Assembly (NCBI GenBank): GCA_035294305.1
Contig: DATGLD010000050.1
Location: 1 to 41,777, forward strand
Reading direction: 5' to 3'
DNA from: DASRBN01 sp035294305
GTDB taxonomy: Bacteria > Chloroflexota > Ktedonobacteria > Ktedonobacterales > Ktedonobacteraceae
DNA length: 41,777 bases
In this document: positions 7,274 through 15,029 of the stretch, piece after piece
Layout: the number at the start of each line of letters is the position of its first letter
How positions within the stretch are numbered: position 1 is the stretch's first letter
Made by a program: the position numbers and the translations under genes
Notes under the pieces: model-generated
Database searches by the model: none
What the model was told of the DNA's origin: nothing
What the model saw: the letters and a program-made list of their open reading frames with translations, nothing else

Positions 7274-7663
7274 ATGGCAACAAAGCAGAAAGAAAAAAAG
7301 CCCCTGCACCTCGCCAAGATGAATATTAAGAAGGGCGACACCGTCTTGATCATCACCGGCAAGGATAAGGGCAAGCAGGGAACAGTATCGCGGGCGATGC
7401 CCCAGTTCGACAAAGTGATTGTCGAGGGCTTGAACATGGTCAAAAAGCACGTGCGCCCGCAAGGTCAGACGCGCCAGGGAGGCGTGATCGATAAGGCAAT
7501 GCCGATTCACGTTTCGAATACCATGCTGATTTGCACCGAGTGCGGGCAGCCGACACGCGTGGCGCATGATCGCCGCCCCATGGGGGCCGATCAGAAGATG
7601 CGTAAGGTGCGCGTATGCAAGAAATGCGGTAAGATCATCGAAGATCGGACGAGGAGTAGTTAA
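7274..7663 (+). CDS. rplX: 50S ribosomal protein L24, zinc-ribbon form
   Basis: L24 is an assembly initiator on 23S rRNA. The KOW motif is at MNIKKGDTVLIITGKDKGKQ, followed by VIVEGLNMVKKHVRP. The C-terminal part has CTECG (CxxC) and CKKCG (CxxC), a four-cysteine zinc ribbon found in some bacterial L24 lineages. The 129 residues exceed the usual 100-105 mainly through an N-terminal Lys-rich arm and this ribbon. GAGGG precedes ATG 7274. Confidence 0.96.
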   Translation: MATKQKEKKPLHLAKMNIKKGDTVLIITGKDKGKQGTVSRAMPQFDKVIVEGLNMVKKHVRPQGQTRQGGVIDKAMPIHVSNTMLICTECGQPTRVAHDRRPMGADQKMRKVRVCKKCGKIIEDRTRSS

Positions 7664-7668
7664 ACGCT

Positions 7669-8211
7669 ATGGCATCAAGGCTCAAAGAAAAGTATCAAAA
7701 AGAGGTCGCGCCTGCCCTGCTGAAGGAGTTTAACTACAGGAATCCAATGCAGGTGCCCACCATCAATAAGGTTGTCGTCAATATCGGTATGGGCGAGGCC
7801 ATCCAGAACAGCAAGGCGATGGATGCGGCCGTCTCCGACCTGGCGGCAATTACCGGGCAGCGGCCGGTGATTACGCGCGCGAAACACTCAGTAGCGGCCT
7901 TCAAGCTGCGTGAGGGCATGCAGATCGGCTGCATGGTGACATTGCGCGGTGACCGCATGTATCAATTCCTGGATAAGTTGATGAACGTGGCTCTGCCGCG
8001 ACTGCGTGACTTTCAGGGAGTATCGCCGGAGGCGTTCGATGGCCGCGGCAACTATACGCTTGGGTTGCGCGAACAATTGGTGTTTCCCGAAATCGACTAT
8101 GACAAGGTCGATAAAGTACGGGGAATGGAAGTAAGTATTGTAACGACGGCTCGCACCGATGAAGAGGGGCGAAGGCTGCTCAGGTTGATGGGCATGCCCT
8201 TTAGAAAATAA
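7669..8211 (+). CDS. rplE: 50S ribosomal protein L5
   Basis: L5 is part of the 5S RNP and contacts P-site tRNA. The 180-residue sequence has the N-terminal LKEKYQKEVAPALLKEFNYR, VPTINKVVVNIGMGEA, ITGQRPVITRAKHSVAAFKL, and the C-terminal KVRGMEVSIVTTARTDEEGR. Length is typical. The start is five bases after the rplX stop, with GAGGAG inside rplX. Confidence 0.98.
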   Translation: MASRLKEKYQKEVAPALLKEFNYRNPMQVPTINKVVVNIGMGEAIQNSKAMDAAVSDLAAITGQRPVITRAKHSVAAFKLREGMQIGCMVTLRGDRMYQFLDKLMNVALPRLRDFQGVSPEAFDGRGNYTLGLREQLVFPEIDYDKVDKVRGMEVSIVTTARTDEEGRRLLRLMGMPFRK

Positions 8212-8225
8212 CACTGGAGAGTGGA

Positions 8226-8411
8226 ATGGCAAAAACATCAATGATTGTGAAGTCGCAGCGCAAGCCCAAACATAAGGTGCAGCAGCACAACCGCTGTCAG
8301 ATCTGCGGGCGACCGCGTGCCTATATGCGTAAGTTTGGCCTGTGCCGCATTTGCTTCCGCGAGCGAGCGCTGCGCGGTGAATTGCCCGGCGTAACGAAGT
8401 CGAGCTGGTGA
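8226..8411 (+). CDS. rpsN: 30S ribosomal protein S14, zinc-binding type
   Basis: A 61-residue type Z S14, sometimes called rpsZ. It sits in the 30S head. The four zinc ligands are in CQICGRPRAYMRKFGLCRIC: CxxC, then 12 residues, then CxxC. The length matches the short zinc form and not the longer zinc-free form of about 100 residues. ATG 8226 follows GGAGAGTGG. Confidence 0.98.
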   Translation: MAKTSMIVKSQRKPKHKVQQHNRCQICGRPRAYMRKFGLCRICFRERALRGELPGVTKSSW

Positions 8412-8427
8412 CGGAGGATGTTGTTCA

Positions 8428-8823
8428 ATGAATATGACTGATCCTATCGCGGATATGCTGACACGTATTCGCAATGCGGCTGCTGCAAAGCATACGCGCG
8501 TACTCATCCCGGCCTCGAAAATGAAGCTGGCCATCGCGCGCGTGCTCAAAGAAGAGGGCTACATTAAGGATATCGAAATCTTACGGGATACACCACAGGG
8601 GACGCTTCGTCTGACGCTGCGCTACGTGGATAAGCGCCCGGTATTGACACAGTTGAAGCGGGTCAGTAAGCCAGGACTGCGTGTGTATACAAAACGGGCT
8701 AACATCCCTCGTGTCCGTGGAGGACTGGGAGTAGCCATTCTCTCGACGCCCAAAGGACTGATGAGCGGCCAGAAGGCCTATCAACAGGGCCTGGGTGGTG
8801 AAGTCGTTTGCTACGTCTGGTAA
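8428..8823 (+). CDS. rpsH: 30S ribosomal protein S8
   Basis: S8 organises the 16S central domain. In E. coli it also represses the spc operon. The 131-residue protein starts MNMTDPIADMLTRIRNAAAA and ends with GGLGVAILSTPKGLMSGQKA then GGEVVCYVW, as expected. ATG 8434 would also be possible (MTDPIADM), but CGGAGGATG lies better for 8428. Confidence 0.98.
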   Translation: MNMTDPIADMLTRIRNAAAAKHTRVLIPASKMKLAIARVLKEEGYIKDIEILRDTPQGTLRLTLRYVDKRPVLTQLKRVSKPGLRVYTKRANIPRVRGGLGVAILSTPKGLMSGQKAYQQGLGGEVVCYVW

Positions 8824-8842
8824 TCAAGGCAGGAGGGTAGAA

Positions 8843-9418
8843 ATGTCTCGTATTGGACGCGCTCCAATCACTGTGCCGCCAAAGGTGCAGGTGAGTTGGA
8901 CTGAGGACAACCTGGTGACGGTCAAGGGTCCCAAGGGAGAGTTGAAATATCAGGTCGATCCCGATTTGACGCTGCACCTTGAGGACAGTAAGCTAAGCGT
9001 GACTCGTCCCTCGGAAAGTAAAGAACATAAAGCGAAGCATGGCCTGTATCGCACGCTGATCAACAATATGGTTGTGGGTGTGACACAGGGATATACGAAG
9101 TCACTGGAAATTCACGGCGTCGGCTACCGCGCGAATAAGGTGGGTGATAACCTGGTGATCCAGGTGGGATATTCCCATCCTGTCGAAGTGCAGCCGCCCC
9201 CGGGAATAACCTTATCCATGGATGGCGTCGATCCGGCGACCAAAGCTACTAAGGTGAGTGTGAGTGGTATCGATAAGCAGTTAGTAGGCCAGGTTGCCGC
9301 GAGCATTCGCATGATTCGCAAGCCCGAACCATACAAGGGTAAGGGTATTCGTTACGCAGGTGAGGCAGTTCGCCGCAAGGCCGGCAAAGCCGGAAAAGTC
9401 GGTGGTAAGAAGAAATGA
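8843..9418 (+). CDS. rplF: 50S ribosomal protein L6
   Basis: L6 lies near the factor-binding region. The 191-residue product begins MSRIGRAPITVPPKVQVSW and has VKGPKGEL, GVTQGYTKSLEIHGVGYRAN, and the end EPYKGKGIRYAGEAVRRKAGK. The frame is open 48 bases further up, inside rpsH. ATG 8843 is chosen because AGGAGGG is at 8831-8837 and the product then starts at the conserved MSRIG. The stop TGA overlaps the rplR ATG (ATGA). Confidence 0.98.
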   Translation: MSRIGRAPITVPPKVQVSWTEDNLVTVKGPKGELKYQVDPDLTLHLEDSKLSVTRPSESKEHKAKHGLYRTLINNMVVGVTQGYTKSLEIHGVGYRANKVGDNLVIQVGYSHPVEVQPPPGITLSMDGVDPATKATKVSVSGIDKQLVGQVAASIRMIRKPEPYKGKGIRYAGEAVRRKAGKAGKVGGKKK

Positions 9419-10023
9419 TAAAGCAATTTAATGCAAATAAGGCGCGCCTGAAGCGGCACCGCCGTATGAGAAGCCGCCTGGAAGGCTCACACGAGCGCCC
9501 GCGCTTGAGCGTCTTCCGTAGCGGGCATCATATCTACGCGCAGATCATTGATGATACGACCGGCCAGACTCTGGCCGCAGCATCGTCCCTGGAAGAGGCG
9601 TTGCGCGGTTTTAAACCGGTGCGGAAAGCCGCGCCGAAAACAGAACAGAAAGCCGCGATTACTGAGGAAGCTGCCATAGAGGTGGCGGAGATGGCTCCCG
9701 CTGCGAAAGGCAGGGGCGCGAAGCAGGCTCCCAAAGCGCCGGCAAAAGGCGCACAGCCCCAGAGGGGCGGTAAACCGGCTGCGCAGGCGAAGACCATCCT
9801 GGCTCCCGCGCAAAAAGGCTCGACCAAGACACCGGTCGAGGCCCTCGCGGCAATCGCAGACAACCGCAAGGTCGCCGTCGCTCGTGAGGTCGGCAAGTTG
9901 GTAGCGCAGCGCGCGAAGGAGAAGGGTGTCAGTCGCGTCGTCTTTGATCGTGGTGGCTACGCCTATCATGGGCGCGTGGCCGCCCTCGCGGAGGGCGCTC
10001 GTGAAGTGGGCCTGGATTTTTAA
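9415..10023 (+). CDS. rplR: 50S ribosomal protein L18 with large internal insertion
   Basis: L18 carries 5S rRNA onto the large subunit. The N-terminal part (residues 1-60: KRHRRMRSRLEG, ERPRLSVFRSGHHIYAQIID, LAAASSLE) and the C-terminal part (from about 154: AREVGKLVAQRAKEKGVSRV, VFDRGGYAYHGRVAALAEGA) are conventional. Between them are about 90 added residues made mostly of Ala, Lys, Pro, Gly and Gln. The total is 202 residues where about 120 is usual. The frame is open throughout and downstream genes continue the operon, so it looks expressed. ATGA overlap with rplF suggests coupled translation. Confidence 0.95.
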   Translation: MIKQFNANKARLKRHRRMRSRLEGSHERPRLSVFRSGHHIYAQIIDDTTGQTLAAASSLEEALRGFKPVRKAAPKTEQKAAITEEAAIEVAEMAPAAKGRGAKQAPKAPAKGAQPQRGGKPAAQAKTILAPAQKGSTKTPVEALAAIADNRKVAVAREVGKLVAQRAKEKGVSRVVFDRGGYAYHGRVAALAEGAREVGLDF

Positions 10024-10041
10024 GGCCGCCAGGAGAAAGAG

Positions 10042-10737
10042 ATGCCAAAAATAGATGCTTCAAAACTGAACCTGGAAGAAACAGTCGTGCAGGTTCGTCG
10101 CGTATCCAAGGTGGTGAAAGGTGGCCGCCACTTCAGCATTCGCGCCATTGTGGTCGTGGGCGATCATAACGGCCATGTTGGATTAGGCCTGGGCAAGGCC
10201 GCCGAATATACAGATGCGATTCGTAAGGGTGTGGAAGACGCCAAAAAGCACCTCATCGAGGTGCCACTGGCCGGAACCACAATTCCTTTTATGGTAAAGA
10301 CGCGCTTTGGGGCCTCGGAAGTCATGCTCAAACCTGCCGCCCCTGGTACCGGTGTAATTGCAGGCGGCCCGGTGCGTGCCGTCATGGAAGCGGTAGGTGT
10401 CCGTGATATCTTGACGAAATCACTCGGAAGCACCAACCCTGGTAATACTGTCATGGCCTGCTTGAAGGGCCTGCAGGAGTTGCGCTCGGCAGAAACCGAG
10501 GCCGCGCTGCGTGGCAAGACGGTCGTTGAGGTGGTAGGTAAGAAGCAGGCCGAGCGCCTGGCCCTCGCCGCTGCCAGCGCCGCCGAGCAGATGGCCCAGG
10601 CGCGGACAGCTCGCGAAGAGGAGGCCCGCGAGAGCAGGTCTGCCCCAGGGCGCAGGAGCGGCGGTGATCGTCGTGGCGACCGCGGAGACCGCGGCGAGCG
10701 TGGTGAACGCCGTGGCGGTGGTGAGCGCCGCAGATAG
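10042..10737 (+). CDS. rpsE: 30S ribosomal protein S5 with Arg/Gly tail
   Basis: S5 supports decoding accuracy and mRNA unwinding. The core is standard: VVKGGRHFSIRAIVVVGDHN with GHVGLGLGKAAEYTDAIRKG, then KPAAPGTGVIAGGPVRAVME and SLGSTNPGNTVMACLKGLQ. After about residue 165 comes an added helix rich in Ala/Glu and a tail of GDRRGDRGDRGERGERRGGG type. The total is 231 residues where about 165 is usual. The tail resembles the S3 tail in composition. Confidence 0.96.
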   Translation: MPKIDASKLNLEETVVQVRRVSKVVKGGRHFSIRAIVVVGDHNGHVGLGLGKAAEYTDAIRKGVEDAKKHLIEVPLAGTTIPFMVKTRFGASEVMLKPAAPGTGVIAGGPVRAVMEAVGVRDILTKSLGSTNPGNTVMACLKGLQELRSAETEAALRGKTVVEVVGKKQAERLALAAASAAEQMAQARTAREEEARESRSAPGRRSGGDRRGDRGDRGERGERRGGGERRR

Positions 10738-10752
10738 GAGTGAGTGACTGAG

Positions 10753-10935
10753 ATGGCAAAATTGCGTATTAAATACGTCAAAAGCGCGATTGGTTATGCG
10801 AAAGATCAGAAAGAAACCATTCGTTCATTAGGATTGCGTAAACTCCAGCAAACGGTTGAACACGAAGATCAGCCCGTGATTCGTGGCATGATCCGCAAAG
10901 TCAGTCACCTGGTAAAGGTAGAGGAAGTAGTCTGA
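10753..10935 (+). CDS. rpmD: 50S ribosomal protein L30
   Basis: A 60-residue L30: MAKLRIKYVKSAIGYAKDQK, then ETIRSLGLRKLQQTVEHED and the end VSHLVKVEE. A GTG at 10744 would add three residues, but it lies only three bases from AGGAG (10736-10740). ATG 10753 has better spacing and gives the usual N-terminus. The stop TGA shares its A with the rplO ATG. Confidence 0.95.
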   Translation: MAKLRIKYVKSAIGYAKDQKETIRSLGLRKLQQTVEHEDQPVIRGMIRKVSHLVKVEEVV

Positions 10936-11471
10936 TGAAACTGAGCGATTTGCGGCCAGCTCCTGGTTCGCACAAGCGTGAGCGGCGCGTTGGCCGTGGC
11001 CATGGCTCCGGTCGCGGTAAGACCGCCGGCCGTGGAACCAAAGGTCAGAAGGCCCGCACCGGCGGAACAATACATCGAGCATTTAATGGCGGTCAGACGC
11101 GCCTGTCGAAACGCCTCCCATTCATGCGCGGCCTCGGCAACAGCAATGCGCCTTTCCGCCACGATTATTCTATTGTGAATGTGGCCGATCTCCAGGTCTT
11201 TGAGGCCGGTACGCAGGTGACGCCTGAAGAGCTGGTGCAACAAGGCCTCATGACTAAAGCCGAGAGCAAGAAACTGGTCAAGATTCTTGGCGATGGCGAA
11301 GTTGATCGCGCCTTGACCGTGCGCGCCCATAAATTTTCGGCCAGCGCGCGTGCTAAAATTGAGGCAGCAGGCGGGTCAATCGAGATCATCCCCACGAAAG
11401 TATATGAAAAGACAAAGCGACGTAAGGACGAGGATAAAAAGGCGGCAAGTCAACAGAACACCAGGGCGTAA
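10935..11471 (+). CDS. rplO: 50S ribosomal protein L15
   Basis: L15 is a late-assembly protein of the large subunit. The Gly/Arg-rich N-terminus is diagnostic: MKLSDLRPAPGSHKRERRVG, GRGHGSGRGKTAGRGTKGQK, then FEGGQ-like FNGGQTRLSKRLPFMRG. The C-terminal KAHKFSASA-type segment (RAHKFSASARAKIEAAGGS) is present. At 178 residues it is longer than the usual 145-150 by a Lys/Glu-rich C-terminal tail. Confidence 0.97.
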   Translation: MKLSDLRPAPGSHKRERRVGRGHGSGRGKTAGRGTKGQKARTGGTIHRAFNGGQTRLSKRLPFMRGLGNSNAPFRHDYSIVNVADLQVFEAGTQVTPEELVQQGLMTKAESKKLVKILGDGEVDRALTVRAHKFSASARAKIEAAGGSIEIIPTKVYEKTKRRKDEDKKAASQQNTRA

Positions 11472-11488
11472 AAACTCGTTAGCCCTGG
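11461..11488 (+). terminator. Possible weak terminator at the end of rplO
   Basis: CCAGGGC (11461-11467, the last rplO codons) pairs with GCCCTGG (11482-11488). A run of seven T begins ten bases later at about 11499. The gap between stem and T-run makes this a weak candidate. It may attenuate transcription before secY. Confidence 0.35.
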
Positions 11489-11538
11489 TAGAATGCCTTT
11501 TTTTCTTGGATCTCCTTCCTGGTGCGGCAGGATGAGGT

Positions 11539-11566
11539 ATGGGGGCCAGATGTATCGCGCCCCCCC
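11539..11566. repeat. GTAGGGG-family half element before secY
   Basis: TATGGGGGCCAGATGTATCG with CGCCCCCC directly after matches the end of the element at 3894-4045 (GATGTATCGCGCCC shared). No matching opposite end was found in this 145-bp spacer, so it looks like a solo or decayed copy. The secY ribosome binding site lies downstream of it. Confidence 0.5.
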
Positions 11567-11616
11567 GCTAGAGCCAAGGGATGGAGACCCTTTTCAATAC
11601 GTGAAAGGAGCTTCCC

Positions 11617-12951
11617 ATGTGGGAACGTCTGCGGAGCATCTGGACTATTCCTGATCTGCGCAAGAAAATACTCTTCACTATAGCGATGCTGCTGATCTTC
11701 CGCGTCCTCGCTCATATCACCGTACCCCTCTCGCCTACGGAACAGAAGGCCCTGGCCGGTCTATTCACATCGAGCGGGGGCAACCAGAATCTGGGCCAGC
11801 TACTTGGCCTGCTGGATGTGTTTTCCGGCGGGTCTCTGCAACAGTTCTCGATTGTAGCGCTGGGAGTCTACCCGTATATTACGGCGACCATTGTAATGCA
11901 GCTCCTGCAGCCAATTATCCCGGCCTTAGAGAACATGATGCGCGAAGGCGAAGCCGGTCGTCTCAAATTCAGTCAGATCACGCGTATCATCACCGTGCCA
12001 CTGGCGTTCTTACAGGCGTTAGGGCAGGCCGCCATTTTCGAGCGCGCCAATGTCCTCACAAACTTTAACCTGTTCAGCAGTCAGTACTGGTTGGAGTCAC
12101 TGGCCATCCTGATCACACTGACAGCTGGTACAATGATCCTGGTTTGGCTTGGTGAACTGATCACTGAAAACGGCATCGGCAACGGTATCTCGATCATCAT
12201 CTTTGGTGGTATCGTCAGCCGTATTCCAAGCTTCATTCAATCAGGTTTTACGGCCAGTTCGTCATCTTCTGGCGGCGGTGTTGTGAGCCTCGGAGTCTTC
12301 TTGCTGATCGGTCTGATTACAATTGTTGGCATTGTCTACATCTATCAAGGGCAGCGTCGCGTACCGATTGAATATCCGACGAAGCGTATGGTTGGGCGTG
12401 GTATGCTGGTGGGTACGGCGCAAAGAACCTACATTCCCATGCAGGTCAATAGCGCCGGTATGATCCCCCTGATCTTCGCGCAATCCATGCTGATCTTCCC
12501 GGCAGTGCTCTCGCAGTACCTGATCGGCAGCAATACCGGGTGGCTACAGGCCGTAGCAAACTGGGTCGGAACCAATATCGCCAATACGAGCCTGTGGTAC
12601 TACTGGGCCATCTACTTTGTCCTGGTCGTAGCATTCACCTACTTCTATGCCTATGTGGTCTGGCAACAGCAGAATATTCCCGATAATTTGCAGAAGCAGG
12701 GCGCTCATATTCCTGGCTACCGTCCAGGCGAGACGACGCGCCGTTACCTGAACGAAATTTTGAATCGCATTACGCTGGCAGGGGCTTTGTTCCTGGGCAT
12801 TGTAGCGGTTTTGCCGTTCGTCGCCCGTGTTGGCGGCAACCAGTTGCTTAGCAGCGCGGCGCTGCTGATTGTGGTTGGCGTCGTGCTGGATACGGTTCGG
12901 CAGATTGAGGCTCAGATGGTTATGCGTAACTATTCGGGGTTCCTGACGTAA
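11617..12951 (+). CDS. secY: Protein translocase subunit SecY
   Basis: SecY forms the channel of the Sec translocon in the inner membrane and works with SecE, SecG and SecA. The 444-residue protein has ten predicted membrane spans, the family segments GVYPYITATIVMQLLQPIIP, ITENGIGNGISIIIFGGIV, and cytoplasmic loops with GQRRVPIEYPTKRMVGRG and NSAGMIPLIFAQS. The C-terminal loop has GYRPGETTRRYLNEILNRIT. ATG 11617 follows AAAGGAG. Location between rplO and adk is classical. Confidence 0.98.
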   Translation: MWERLRSIWTIPDLRKKILFTIAMLLIFRVLAHITVPLSPTEQKALAGLFTSSGGNQNLGQLLGLLDVFSGGSLQQFSIVALGVYPYITATIVMQLLQPIIPALENMMREGEAGRLKFSQITRIITVPLAFLQALGQAAIFERANVLTNFNLFSSQYWLESLAILITLTAGTMILVWLGELITENGIGNGISIIIFGGIVSRIPSFIQSGFTASSSSSGGGVVSLGVFLLIGLITIVGIVYIYQGQRRVPIEYPTKRMVGRGMLVGTAQRTYIPMQVNSAGMIPLIFAQSMLIFPAVLSQYLIGSNTGWLQAVANWVGTNIANTSLWYYWAIYFVLVVAFTYFYAYVVWQQQNIPDNLQKQGAHIPGYRPGETTRRYLNEILNRITLAGALFLGIVAVLPFVARVGGNQLLSSAALLIVVGVVLDTVRQIEAQMVMRNYSGFLT

Positions 12952-12998
12952 TTATCGGCTCAATGTCGAGCCACTATTCCATCGGAGGGTAAAGAAAC

Positions 12999-13658
12999 GT
13001 GTACATTATCCTGATCGGCGCGCAAGGCTCGGGTAAGGGAACACAGGCGGATTTGCTTTCGCGTGCGCTTGGTATCCCGCATATATCCAGTGGAGACCTG
13101 TTCCGAAAAGAGCAGGAAGAGCAGACCGAACTGGGCTTGAAAGCAAAGGCCTACCTGGATCGCGGAGAGCTCGTCCCTGATGAAATCACGGTGGCGATGG
13201 TACTTGGCCGCCTGAGCAAGCCGGATTGTGCGAAAGGGGTGTTGTTGGATGGCTTCCCGCGCACAATTCCACAGGCGCAGGTGCTGGATAAAGGATTGCA
13301 GGAGGCCGGTAGGCGGATAGACCTGGCGATCTACCTGGATGTTCCCCGCGAGGAACTGCTTCACAGGTTGTCCGGGCGCTACATCTGCCGTGCCAACCAG
13401 CACGTTTACAATATCTACACCCACCCGCCCAAAGTTCCAGGCGTGTGCGATATCGATGGGAGTGAATTGTACCAGCGCTCCGATGATACAGGAGAGGCCG
13501 TACAGCGGCGGCTCGACATCTTTTTCAATGAGACCATTCACCTGCTTGGCTATTATGGCCAGCAACAGAGGCTTGTGAAAGTGAATGGTAATCAAAGTAT
13601 CGAACAGGTGCAGGCTGCCTTGCTGGACGTGATACGAAAATTATCTGAGCCGTCTTGA
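12999..13658 (+). CDS. adk: Adenylate kinase
   Basis: Interconverts ATP + AMP and 2 ADP in the cytosol. The P-loop is GAQGSGKGTQ (7-16), the AMP site HISSGDLFR (28-36), and LLDGFPRT at 82-89. The 219-residue length fits the long-LID type. In that LID the four zinc ligand positions read Cys130, Asn133, Cys150, Asp153 (CRAN...CDID), so one usual Cys is Asn, and His135 is near. Zinc binding is therefore uncertain. The start is GTG 12999 behind CGGAGGG. Confidence 0.97.
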   Translation: MYIILIGAQGSGKGTQADLLSRALGIPHISSGDLFRKEQEEQTELGLKAKAYLDRGELVPDEITVAMVLGRLSKPDCAKGVLLDGFPRTIPQAQVLDKGLQEAGRRIDLAIYLDVPREELLHRLSGRYICRANQHVYNIYTHPPKVPGVCDIDGSELYQRSDDTGEAVQRRLDIFFNETIHLLGYYGQQQRLVKVNGNQSIEQVQAALLDVIRKLSEPS

Positions 13659-13671
13659 ACAAGGGTAAACC

Positions 13672-14421
13672 ATGGCAATCATTATCAAGTCGCGGGAAGA
13701 ACGAGAGAAGATGCGCGAGGCAGGTCACATTGTGGCCGAAGTCCTGGCAAAGTTGCGTAGCGCCGTCCGTCCAGGCATTACCACGGCGGATCTGGATGCT
13801 ATAGCTGAGGCAGAATTGAAGCGTTGGGGCGCTAAAGCTAGTTTTTTGGGCTATCACGGTTACCCGGCCTCGATCTGTACGTCAGTAAACGATGAGATTG
13901 TGCATGGCATCCCTGGCAAGCGCGTCCTGCACGATGGCGATATTATCAGCATTGATTTTGGCGCTATCTATCATGGTTGGCATGGCGATTCTGCAATTAC
14001 CGTGCCTGTCGGTGAGGTTTCGCCAGAGGTGAGACGCCTGCTAAAGGTGACCGAGGATGCCCTCTATCGCGGTATCGCCGCGGCGCGAGCAGGCAATCGT
14101 GTATCGGATATCGGTCGCGCGGTGCAAACCTTTGTAGAAGCGGCGGGCTTTTCAGTAGTGAGGCAGTACGGAGGTCACGGCGTGGGCCGCAGCATGCACG
14201 AGGACCCGCAGGTGCTGAACTATATCGAGAAGGGCCAGCCTAACCCGCCGCTTCGCCCCGGGATGGTAATCGCTATCGAACCAATGGTCACAATGGGCCA
14301 GAAGGAAACAGAGGTGTTGCCCGACAACTGGACGGTGGTCACCGTCGATAAGAGCTACGCCGCCCACTTTGAGCATACCGTGGCGATTACCGAAGGAGAC
14401 GCCGACATCCTGACGCTCTAG
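13672..14421 (+). CDS. map: Methionine aminopeptidase, type I
   Basis: Removes the initiator methionine from nascent proteins. The 249-residue pita-bread fold shows all five metal ligands: Asp95 (SIDFGA), Asp106 (WHGDSA), His169 (GGHGVGR), Glu203 (AIEPM) and Glu234 (HFEHT). His78 in EIVHGIP is the catalytic residue region. There is no N-terminal zinc-finger extension, so it is type Ia. It starts 13 bases after adk. A promoter-bearing spacer follows, so it probably closes this transcription segment. Confidence 0.98.
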   Translation: MAIIIKSREEREKMREAGHIVAEVLAKLRSAVRPGITTADLDAIAEAELKRWGAKASFLGYHGYPASICTSVNDEIVHGIPGKRVLHDGDIISIDFGAIYHGWHGDSAITVPVGEVSPEVRRLLKVTEDALYRGIAAARAGNRVSDIGRAVQTFVEAAGFSVVRQYGGHGVGRSMHEDPQVLNYIEKGQPNPPLRPGMVIAIEPMVTMGQKETEVLPDNWTVVTVDKSYAAHFEHTVAITEGDADILTL

Positions 14422-14521
14422 CGAGATGGCTCTCCAGGGGTGGGCGTAGAGACCAGATTGATGGAAGGGAGCCCTGACCGGGCGACCTCCCTGGCTAAAC
14501 GAGATAGGAAGAAATTCCCTC

Positions 14522-14550
14522 TCGACAATGTTATTATAATGTGTTATAAT
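14522..14550 (+). promoter_or_regulatory. Sigma-70-type promoter before infA
   Basis: TCGACA (14522-14527) and TATAAT (14545-14550) are separated by 17 bases, a near-consensus housekeeping promoter. A second overlapping TATAAT-like run (ATTATAAT) lies at 14533-14540. The expected start of transcription is near 14557, giving a leader of about 80 nt before infA. It would drive infA-rpmJ-rpsM-rpsK-rpsD-rpoA-rplQ independently of the upstream operon. Confidence 0.75.
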
Positions 14551-14562
14551 TCGTAGTTGGCT

Positions 14563-14582
14563 GCAGCAGTTGACACTGCTGC
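14563..14582 (+). promoter_or_regulatory. Perfect leader hairpin just after the infA promoter
   Basis: GCAGCAGT (14563-14570) and ACTGCTGC (14575-14582) form an 8-bp stem with a TGAC tetraloop. ATTTTAT follows. The hairpin begins within about ten bases of the predicted transcription start. It could be a 5' stabilising stem, an attenuator, or a binding site for an autoregulatory r-protein. The T-run is short, so full termination is doubtful. Confidence 0.6.
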
Positions 14583-14637
14583 CATTTTATCATGGAATCA
14601 TTACCGAAAAATTGGCCGTCATTAGAGAAAGGAAGAT

Positions 14638-14859
14638 ATGGCAAAGAAAGACGAAATTGAAGTGGAGGGTAAAGTCATTGAGGCCCTCCCCAACGCCATG
14701 TTCAAGGTGGAGATCGATGAACAGCACCAGGTCCTTGCGGTGCTCTCAGGACGTATTCGGATGAATTTTGTGCGGATCGTGCCGGGTGATAAGGTGAGGG
14801 TTGTGCTGTCACCTTATGATCTGACACGCGGTCGAATTACGTGGCGTGTGAAATCGTGA
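14638..14859 (+). CDS. infA: Translation initiation factor IF-1
   Basis: IF-1 occupies the 30S A site during initiation. The 73-residue OB-fold protein shows IEVEGKVIEALPNAMFKVEI, GRIRMNFVRIVPGDKVRVVL and SPYDLTRGRITWR, all typical. AGAAAGGAAG precedes ATG 14638. It is the first gene after the promoter at 14522. Confidence 0.98.
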   Translation: MAKKDEIEVEGKVIEALPNAMFKVEIDEQHQVLAVLSGRIRMNFVRIVPGDKVRVVLSPYDLTRGRITWRVKS

Positions 14860-15029
14860 GGCGGAGCTTCCTCTGTTTCACTCTTCCATTTCTTCTCAGC
14901 GGCTTCTTTTTTGACGGTTTGGAGCAAGCAGGCAGGTAATCAGAAAAGCGAGAGCCTTCCTACTTCCTGATTTTTTCACTTTTTGTGATTTTTTAGAATT
15001 TGAACTGCATTGAGTTGAGGAGGGCAACC

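Noticed and set aside
10164..10781. A 205-residue minus-strand frame opposite rpsE
   Set aside because: It mirrors the Arg/Gly codons of the S5 tail and has Ser/Arg/Pro-biased composition with no family resemblance.
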